From contig CM043962.1 in assembly GCA_014529385.2 (NCBI GenBank), positions 125,594,470-125,658,469 of the forward strand: 64,000 nt of DNA, written 5' to 3'. Positions 55,401 to 64,000 of this stretch are shown piece after piece (the stretch's first letter is position 1; each line of letters starts with the position of its first letter). The translations under genes were made by a program, and so were the position numbers. The notes under the pieces are model-generated. The model was not told where the DNA came from. It saw only the letters and a program-made list of their open reading frames with translations, and made no database searches. This DNA comes from Adiantum capillus-veneris. Taxonomy: Eukaryota > Streptophyta > Polypodiopsida > Polypodiales > Pteridaceae.

Positions 55401-56625
55401 CCAAATGGATGTACATACCGCTTTCTTGCATGTTGATGTGAAAGAAGAGCTTTACATGAAGCAACCCGAGAGTTTTGTCATCCTTGGCAAGGAACATTTG
55501 GTATGTATGCTCAATAGAATCTTGTATGGGCTGAAACAATCATGTAGATAGTGGTACAAGAAGTTTGATCGCTTCATGCTTAAACATGGTTACAAAAGAA
55601 GCCATGCAGACCATTGTTTGTATACCAAACGTGATGAGGATGGCAGCCCGATCATTCTTGTGCTCTATGTAGACGATATGTTGATAGCTGCAAAGAAAAG
55701 AAGCCCTGTAGATGCTCTTAAAGGGAAGCTAAAATCTGCGTTTTCAATGAAAGACCTTGGGGCAGCTGAACATATACTTGGAGTGCGTGTTACACGGCAA
55801 AGAGACAAGCGCCTATTGTATTTGTTGCAAGAAAAGTCCATTGAAAAGGTGCTGGATAGATTTAACATGGCTGAAGCAAAGCCTCTTGGTGTGCCATTAC
55901 AACTATATGTTAAAATCTCCAAGGATGATTGTCCCAAGTCAAAGGAGGAAGCCAATGACATGCAAAGTGTGCCTTATGCTTCAGCTTGTGGTTCACTTAT
56001 GTATGCTATGGTTGCTACTAGGCCTGACATAGCCCATGCGGTGGGAGTTGTGAGCCGGTGTATGGCTAATCCAGGCAAGTTGCATTGGGATGCAGTGAAG
56101 TCCATTATGAGGTACTTGAAAGGGACTAAAAACAAATGCCTCTGCTATGGTAAAGGACCAATGGAGTTGAAGGGATTTTGTGACTCTGACATGGCTGGTG
56201 ATGTGGATACACGGAAATCCACAAGTGGCTATGTATTTACTCTTGCGGGAGGTACTGTTTCATGGTGTTCTAGATTGCAAAAGATTGTTGTATTGTCTAC
56301 TACAGAGGCTGAATATATTTCAGCCATTGAGGCTTCCAAAGAAGCTATTTGGTTAGTACGCCTATGCAGTGAGTTTGGCTTGCCTGCCAAGGTACCTATG
56401 CTTGGTTGTGATAGCCAGAGTGCTATATGTCTGGCAAAGAACGCCATGTTTCATGCACGCACAAAGCATATTGATGTGCGGTATCACTTCATACGAGAAG
56501 TGCTTGAGGATGGCCTTATTACATTGGTTAAGGTCCCTACATCACAAAATCCAGCCGATGCTCTCAGTAAGTGCTTACCCAAAGCACAACATCATCTATG
56601 CATAGAGAGGGTGGGAGTCACGTAG
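52410..56625 (+). pseudogene. Copia Gag-Pol polyprotein with four TAG stops and one frameshift
   Basis: Starts MASSSSDVKKLFEIRRFD. Gag (UBN2 type) has FDVWEKLKGMYENTTPVNQV; its knuckle CYQCGRKGYKKPDC has Tyr in place of the zinc-binding His. The protease reads WIVDSRASFHVT, with the active-site DSG changed to DSR. Then GAG-pre-integrase (MELWHKRLGHMSQKGLSKL), integrase (VYSDVCRMPTKSMGG, LRTDNGGEYTSAEF, SSNGVVERFNRT), RT (IPNKWVYKIKTVDAKPKYKA, LDLEMDQMDVHTAFLH, LYVDDMLIAAK) and RNase H (VVLSTTEAEYISAIEASKEA). In-frame TAG codons lie at 52,497, 54,397, 54,883 and 55,549; an extra base near 54,129 shifts frame. Otherwise domain order and length (about 1,400 residues) are complete. Confidence 0.93.
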
Positions 56626-56660
56626 CTTAAAGACGCCATTTATGCCTTTAAGTGGGAGGT

Positions 56661-56938
56661 TGTTGGGTTAAAGGCCTAAATAACCCCTTTTTGTACATTT
56701 TTATACTTTGTCCAGGTTCATATTGAACATGAACACAATATGAACCTGGACACATTTTTTAAAGGTCACTTATAATAAAAGTGGGAAAACCCAAAACTCA
56801 CTTATTGAGTTTTCCCCAAAAACGTGAGCTCTCTCTCTTCTGCTAGCGCTTCCTCTCCTGCTGGCCTTCGCCTCCCCTCTCTGCACACACACTGCACTTC
56901 CTCGCGTGCTCTTTTACTTGCACATACCGCCGCGCGCT
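56661..56938 (+). repeat. 3' LTR of copia element, with hairpin
   Basis: Starts TGTTGGGTTAAAGG after the purine tract. It carries a perfect 16-bp inverted repeat (56,709-56,724 and 56,737-56,752, TGTCCAGGTTCATATT) that is missing as a pair from the left LTR. Its last few bases are lost at the junction with LINE-CT copy i. Confidence 0.88.
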
Positions 56939-56944
56939 TATTAG

Positions 56945-57748
56945 TGGTGGGATGGTGAAGGATGTGAGTAGATGGGATGTCTCTCTGAAGCCAATGATGT
57001 AGTCCACTGTACTACCTTTACTGGCTACTGATGGCGGTATACAAGTCAGGCCGTCGGATGATGGCCATTGAGCCATCGCGTTATAAATAATGAGACGGTG
57101 TTCTGATCCCAGGCGAAGTAGGTGCCTCCCATATAGTGTGGGTGTGGTGGTTTCACTAGCAATACTCTCTGCCCCATTGTCCTCCATGGTGGAGAGTAGC
57201 TCTGGGTCGTCGAGTCGTAAATATCACACTTGTCTACAATGTGTCTTGGCATTGAAATCCCCCGTGAGGAAGACTTCACCTAGTCTAGAGTACTCTGTGA
57301 TCTCCTCCCTGAGACATGCATATGGTGAGTGTGTATAATCCTTCTCCTCTCCTCCGTGTGTGTGTAGCTCCTCTATCTCCCCTCCGCCTATCTATGCAAA
57401 CCGAGAGCCGCTAGGTGCAAAGTAGCATATGGCGATGTAGAGGATGTGCTCCTCAGATAGCTCAATCCGTATCCACATGTAGCGTGCTTGTGGATCGCGT
57501 GCTACTATCTGTATTTTGCTATGAAGTGAGCGGCGGTAGAGGATTGCTACTCCACCAGATCCTCCAGAGGTGTTGTGCCGTGTACACTTACTGTGTGTAG
57601 ACTCCCACTGGTAGTCTTGTACTCGAGGTAGACCTTTCTCTGAGCTCTTGTGAGTCTCTCTGAGGAGAATGATGTCTCGACCATGCATCATCTGTTCCAA
57701 TCTCCCTGGATGTGTCCACAAAGAGCCATTGCAGTTCCAAACTTCCAT
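56945..57748 (-). pseudogene. LINE endonuclease domain (copy i)
   Basis: Start MEVWNCNGSLWTHPGRLEQM (57,748), then RDIILLRETHKSSEKGLP, GGSGGVAILYRRSLHSKIQI and MWIRIELSEEHILYIAICYF. After a frameshift near 57.4 kb come GEVFLTGDFNAKTH, LYGRHLLRLGSEHRLIIYNA and GSTVDYIIGFRE. These are the conserved blocks of an apurinic-like LINE endonuclease (WN.NG, ..ET, GDFN, S.vDYii). It nicks target DNA and so sets insertion preference. It is truncated before the final SDH block and RT. Confidence 0.8.
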
Positions 57749-57949
57749 GTGTATCTCCTCGTATAGTGTCTCATAGGCTGCGAGTCCCTATGCTACGGCG
57801 TTGCCATTGATGATGACGCGACCGTCGTGATAGGAGGCTCGTTTTCCCTCATTGCGCGCTTGTTGTATCCGAGGCATGCATGCTCTTCTATGCTCTACTT
57901 GCATCCTTGTGAGGTCATCATCTAGGTAGATGGGGGGGGGCCGTGAGAC

Positions 57950-58695
57950 CTCGTAAAATTACCCTCTTTCGGATGAAAAGGGTGCACGCTTCCTTTGATG
58001 AAAATTGGAGGATAAGAGGCCTCTTCTTGGTAGGGTCTTTGCCGGCTCGCCAAGCTTTGATGAAGGGGGTTGATTCCTCTATTTTGTATCCAAGAGTGGG
58101 TCATAAAGTCTTGTCATCTTTCTTGGGGGTGGAGTCCTTCCCTTCTTCGATGCCGGTGACTCGTATGTTGAGGCGACGTGCATGGCGCATTTTTTCCTCT
58201 TCGAGGGTGGTGTGTACAAGGAGAGCTTCTTCCTTGTGAGCATCTTCCTTGGCTTCTTTTTTAAAGTTCTTCTTGACCACCTCTACCCACCCCTCTTTTG
58301 TGGCCTCGAGATTGTCTTCCAAGCTTTTGATGAGAGCTTTGGTAAGCTCTTCCTTGATGGCCTCTTTGGTTTCGTTGTTGATCTCACCTTCCTTGGGGGT
58401 AAGAGATGCAATTGAGGCCTTGAGGATGGCCATTTGTTCTTGCATCTCCTCCTTCTCCTTCCTCCATCCTTCTTGGGCCTCCTTCCACTTGTCGAGCTCC
58501 TTCCTTGGATTCTTTTTCCTTGATCCATTCTTCTTTTTCTCTATTCAAGGCGTCTACTTCCTTCTCGAGCTTGGAAAGACGGTTGATAATATTATTGATG
58601 GCGGAATCCGCCGTCTTCTTGTTCTCCTTGATGGTGGCGTTGAGCTTGTCGTCCATCTTGGCGAATTCTTCTTTGGTCACTCCTCCTTTTGCCAT
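57950..58695 (-). pseudogene. LINE ORF1 coiled-coil protein (copy i)
   Basis: Start MAKGGVTKEEFAKMDDKLNA (58,695). A long coiled coil follows (AINNIINRLSKLEKEVDALN, REKEEWIKEKESKEG). After a frameshift near 58.45 kb come MQEQMAILKASIASL and KEELTKALIKSLEDNLEATK, then HARRLNIRVTGIEEGKDS, which resembles the RRM start of L1 ORF1p-type proteins (R.NiRi.GieE). Such proteins trimerise and bind element RNA. There is no zinc knuckle, unlike LINE-GT ORF1, so the two LINE families have different ORF1 types. Confidence 0.65.
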
Positions 58696-58769
58696 GTCGG
58701 GGCTTACTTGGTTCCCTCGTGGCTCAAGTGGCTCGAATGGCTCAAGTGTTGGGGGGGGGTCATGGTGAA

Positions 58770-58947
58770 AAAAGGGGGGGGGGAGGGGGGAGGGAAGGGA
58801 AATGTGTGTGCGTGTGTGTGGGTGTGTGTTTGTGTGTGTGTGTGTGTATGTGTATGTGTGTAATGGGATGTGTGTGGATGTGGTTGTGTGTGTGTATGTG
58901 CGTGTAATTGAAAATGGGTGTGAGTGGAAGGGTGTGTGTGTGTGTGG
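58770..58947. repeat. G-rich and (GT)n tract
   Basis: G homopolymer runs (58,751-58,800) are followed by interrupted (GT)n from 58,804 to 58,947. It directly precedes the 5'-truncated LINE-D copy on that copy's sense strand. Confidence 0.93.
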
Positions 58948-59167
58948 GATCTTTCCCTATTTCAAATTATCTCTTGGTCAAGCACCGTATTTTGCCTATG
59001 ACGCTGGAGACATCACGCTTGAAACCTACATGATTTATTTTGACTGTTTCTAGCCTTTGTAGCCTCATAGTGCTCAGTGTTTTGTATTCCTTTCTTTTCG
59101 TGGGTTTTCCTCGCTTTGAGGTTTCCCACTTGTAAATTAATCAAAGCAGATTTACAAAAAAAAAAAA
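58948..59167 (+). mobile_element. LINE-GT copy D, 220-bp 3' remnant
   Basis: Contains the last 33 codons of ORF2 (FPYFKLSLGQAPYFAYDAGD, then ITLETYMIYFDCF) and the whole 3' UTR, closely matching copy C. It ends in 12 A (to 59,167) followed by gtgtgtgtgtg. It is on the opposite strand to copies A, B, C and E, and (GT)n lies on both sides. Confidence 0.9.
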
Positions 59168-59335
59168 GTGTGTGTGTGGGGTGGGGGTGGGGGGATGTGG
59201 CGGGTGCAGGTGGTAGGCGCAAGGGGTGCAACAGCAGCAGCAGCGGAGCAGCAACAGCGGCATCGCGCGCAGGCCACCAGTGCGCAGTAGGTGTGGGTTG
59301 GGCGGAGCAGCAGGCCACGAGTGCGCAAGAGAGAG
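59168..59335. other. GT/GC-rich spacer ending in short (GA)n
   Basis: gtgtgtgtgtggggtggggg is followed by a GC-rich agcagcagcag-type stretch and then aagagagaga (about 59,326-59,336), where LINE-CT copy ii ends. No gene was recognised. Confidence 0.6.
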
Positions 59336-59543
59336 AAAATGAAATGAAATGTTATATTAACGTCTTCAAAAGGCCAAAGTGACCTATGAGACCAGAAAGT
59401 TACAATGTGGTGGATCTGATACAAAGTCAGAGTAACAAGATGACAAAAATGACAGAATGACAAAATGACAAAATAAAATACTATGGATCCTAGACTGCTG
59501 GGTGTGGACTAAGCAGCTAAAACAGCTAGCTAGGGTAGCTAGA

Positions 59544-61890
59544 TCACAGGAGATTCAACATCGGTCGCTGGCGGATCTCATCAATCTCCTCCATGGTCAG
59601 TGGTTTGACCAGGCGTCGTGCATGTCGAGCCAAAGTGACCCGAATCCTCTGATGCAGCCTCTGTCGATGCTGTGTAGTCCTCCGCAGTCGTGGGCGTCTT
59701 GATCTCCCCAGCTCAGTCGCTCGGTCGATCAGTATGCCTTTGGTGTAAAGCGACGAGCGCTGCTGTCGTAGTAACTCCTCCGGGTGTCCAGTGGTAGCTC
59801 TAAAGAAGTCTGTGATTTGTCTCTGAGGCAGGCTAGTCTCTCCTTTCATCATGTTCTCTCTGTGTCTGCACAGCTCGAGCAAAAACAAACCCAGGCATCT
59901 CTGATCCTCATACTGCATGACTCTAGAGAATGGTCCAAAGTCCTCTCTGAACAAGCAATGGAAGCGCCCTCGTATCTCGTAGTAGACGGGGCAGTGGCAT
60001 GTGTAGTGCAACTCTGTCTTAGGCTCGATGTCACACAGGGGGCATGTCCTGGCCTTTGTTGGTACTCCGTTGTATCTCCCAGTCTCGATCTGGAGCTGGT
60101 GTGAAGATGTGCGTATCTGGCCAATAGCACATCGTATCCCATGAGACAGGTGAGTGTCCATGTATGTGGGCCTCGTCACAAAACCATCCTCCGTAAGCTA
60201 GAGGAGATGTTGTCTGTAGAAAGCCATCTTCGTGCCCATCTCCTGTACTGGCTGTATCCATGTCCTCTTGGTGTCTAGCTGAATCAAGTCCTGGCGGATG
60301 AGCGTGGTGATCTCGGACTTTGTAAGAGTCAGAGAGGGCGCATCCAGTGAGTACTGGAAAGGAGGCAATCTGTCTATGCTGAACCCATGCGGATGAGCCT
60401 GGTGATCTCGGACTTTGTAAGAGTCAGAGAGGGCGCATCCAATGAGTATTGGAAAGGAGGCAATTTGTCTATGCTGAACCCATCCGCCTGAAACCATGAT
60501 GTCATCTCCCCATACCAGGATGCTGTATCTCCCTGCATGGATAACTGTCTAGGGCTCTCAAGTGCAAGGCGTGCATATTTGTCTCTGGGAAGTTCCCATA
60601 TGCGGTGCATGAAGGAGACATATCTGGTGAGCGCCTCAACCACCAGTGGGCGGGCAGCTAGCTCTGCTCGTATAATAGCACGTGCTACTGAAGCCTTGGC
60701 CCTAATGAGCCGCGAGATCATAGAGACCAGAGGCTTCTCCATGTCCCCCCATCCATCACTGCGGCCCGTCCTCCCATGATGGTCCAGTGAAGGTCCCAAA
60801 CCTTAGCTACATAAAGCAATGCAGAAGCCACCAAAGTGTCAAAGAGCCAGAGCTTCGTCCGGGGCTCCTGAAACTGAACCTGTGAACACATCTTTTCCAA
60901 TCTTCCCAATGCTGCATGGGCTCTGGTCAATCTAGTCTCTGCTGCCCTCCTCAATGAAAAAGCTGGTCCACTAAAAACCACTCCAAGGTAAGTGTAAGCA
61001 TGTGTATACTCCACCTTCTCCCGACCGTATGTGAAGGCAGACACAGACCTCCTGATCCACTGTGGGGTGGTATTAAATACCATGACCTTGGTTTTACCAA
61101 GGTTGACGGACAAACCACTTTCTTGGGCAAACCTATGCAAAGCATCCAGTTTACGTTGCATCCCCTCTGGAGAGTCCGAGATCAAAACAATATCATCAGC
61201 ATATAACAATAGTGGAATCCATGTCCCTGCCAACTGAGCACCTCTATCACCATCTCTCTCAATGTAGTCAGAAACCTCATCTACATACATACCAATAGAG
61301 TAGGAGAGAGCGGGCAGCCCTGCTTCACCCCAATAGTGGAGTAAACCGGTGTGGATACACCCTCTGGGGTGCGTACATGCCCCACTACTGACCTGTATAA
61401 TGCCATGACCCCCCAAATGAGCTCTGTGGGTACTCCCATCTGCTGTAATCTACGCATCAATATAGCTCTGGGCACTGTGTCAAATGCTTTGCGGAAATCC
61501 ACAAAAGCTGCAATAGATCCGTCTCCCATGCGATCTGCCCTCCTCAATGATGGCTCTGAGTGTCAAGATATGGTCAAGGGTAGAAAAGCCCCTCCTGAAA
61601 CCTGCCTGCCCGGCTGCGCGTATCCCCTCCTTCTCTGCCCATCTACTCAAGCTGCTGCTCAAGAATAGATGCGTACAACCGTGCCAATGTGTGTCCAATC
61701 ATGATAGTGCGATAGTTCCCCGGCTCCATAGGGTCTCCCGACTTGAAGATAGGTACAATAGTAGATAGGTTCCAAGTATCAGGCAAGCCCTCACACATGG
61801 CACGGTTAAACATAACTGCTAGAAGCTCTGCTAGTAAATCTCTAGCATGCATGAAATGCTCAGCCACTAAGGCATCATGATCACATGCTC
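59544..61890 (-). pseudogene. LINE-CT RT and C-terminal zinc-binding domain (copy ii)
   Basis: Frames in order give ACDHDALVAEHFMHARDLL, KSGDPMEPGNYRTIMIGHTL (fingers), AAFVDFRKAFDTVPRAILM (motif A), QGCPLSPTL (motif B) and WIPLLLYADDIVLISDSPEG (motif C with YADD intact), then the thumb (SGLSVNLGKTKVMVF). The C-terminal region has IGQIRTSSHQLQIETGRYNG, the CCHC-like CPLCDIEPKTELHYTCHC and an Arg-rich tail (RSRRPRLRR). At least four frameshifts break it. The catalytic core would prime cDNA from nicked DNA; the C-terminal finger probably binds nucleic acid. Confidence 0.87.
60297..60486 (-). repeat. 95-bp tandem duplication in LINE-CT copy ii
   Basis: Copies at 60,297-60,391 and 60,392-60,486 (gatgagc.tggtgatctcgg) differ at only a few positions. 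95 bp shifts frame. It repeats a segment encoding LPPFQYSLDAPSLTLTKSEI. Confidence 0.92.
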
Positions 61891-61910
61891 TCCCAGTCCG
61901 CGCGAGAGAG

Positions 61911-64000
<2,090 letters not shown>

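Larger units (their letters stand above)
51396..56938 (+). mobile_element. Ty1/copia element, nearly complete
   Basis: The plus-strand element has LTRs at 51,396-51,652 and 56,661-56,938, a PBS at 51,655-51,666, one Gag-Pol frame at 52,410-56,625 and a purine-rich tract aagtgggaggt before the 3' LTR. The LTRs are close relatives with few substitutions, apart from a hairpin segment present only on the right. The left LTR lacks the first nine bases (tgttgggtt), and the right LTR lacks its last few, so both ends are clipped and no target duplication can be scored. Confidence 0.93.
56939..58765 (-). mobile_element. LINE-CT copy i: ORF1 and endonuclease portion
   Basis: Minus-strand fragment of a second LINE family. 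ORF1 (58.7-57.95 kb) is followed by the endonuclease start of ORF2 (57.75-56.95 kb). It is cut where the copia LTR begins. The RT half of this copy is absent. Membership in the same family as copies ii-iv is inferred from order, strand and proximity, because they do not overlap in sequence. Confidence 0.65.
59336..61900 (-). mobile_element. LINE-CT copy ii (RT to 3' end)
   Basis: Minus-strand element beginning in the RT domain at CGGACTGGGAGAGCAT (61,900), next to a short (GA)n on the plus strand. It ends with ...taatataacatttcatttcattttc at 59,336, again next to (GA)n. It contains a 95-bp tandem duplication (60,297-60,391 and 60,392-60,486). The 3' UTR (cttttgaagacgttaatata) is shared with copies iii and iv. 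Confidence 0.87.

Noticed and set aside
52497-55551. Repeated TAG codons in copia as possible recoding or stop readthrough
   Set aside because: Four scattered TAGs plus a frameshift, protease and zinc-knuckle damage are better explained by decay.
58182-58863. Plus-strand frames rich in Phe/Leu/Ser opposite LINE ORF1
   Set aside because: They are the complement of a Lys/Glu-rich coiled coil, which commonly gives hydrophobic antisense frames.

Overview
The window looks like nuclear DNA of a land plant, most probably a fern. No intact single-copy gene is visible. The evidence is: plant-type Ty1/copia and Ty3/gypsy chromovirus retrotransposons, a CACTA transposon with spliced genes, and many decayed pentatricopeptide-repeat (PPR) copies whose repeats read like the fern style (LVDMYAKCGALEKAQKVLEEL, then ACILKACGS). 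Very long (CT/GA)n and (CA/GT)n tracts are scattered throughout. The fern assignment is inference from remembered PPR consensus style; the transposon content is read directly.

Layout. 1-5.4 kb: AT-rich non-coding DNA with a diverged direct repeat. 5.4-13.7 kb: an old copia element (minus strand) split by a roughly 6-kb gypsy element with a 5-bp target duplication; the gypsy element has lost most of RT and integrase but keeps gag, protease and a coiled-coil extra ORF. 13.9-14.7 kb: a tRNA-like SINE head and a fold-back element. 14.9-28.4 kb: a shattered tandem PPR pseudogene array, interrupted at 16,234-24,254 by an 8-kb CACTA element. That element carries a six-exon transposase gene, a second TNPA-like gene, and a captured fragment of a heavy-metal-associated isoprenylated protein (HIPP) gene. 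28.4-31.6 kb: unassigned DNA with microsatellites. 31.6-45.2 kb: copies of one LINE family (called LINE-GT here) and a chromovirus fragment. 45.2-51.4 kb: a nearly complete chromovirus with a chromodomain. 51.4-56.9 kb: a nearly complete copia element on the plus strand. 56.9-64 kb: copies of a second LINE family (LINE-CT), with a tiny LINE-GT copy at 58.9 kb.

Most notable: every LINE-GT 3' end, on either strand, is an A-tail followed directly by (GT)n on the element's sense strand, and three of five 5' ends are also preceded by (GT)n. The second LINE family ends next to (CT)n on its sense strand. This suggests two LINE lineages with different microsatellite target preferences in one region. 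The CACTA/HIPP capture and a paralogous empty site for the CACTA insertion are the next best leads.

Nothing here forms a host pathway. Each element's genes serve its own mobility, and nearly all are broken by stops, frameshifts or deletions. Identities come from motifs read by eye; no database search was possible.
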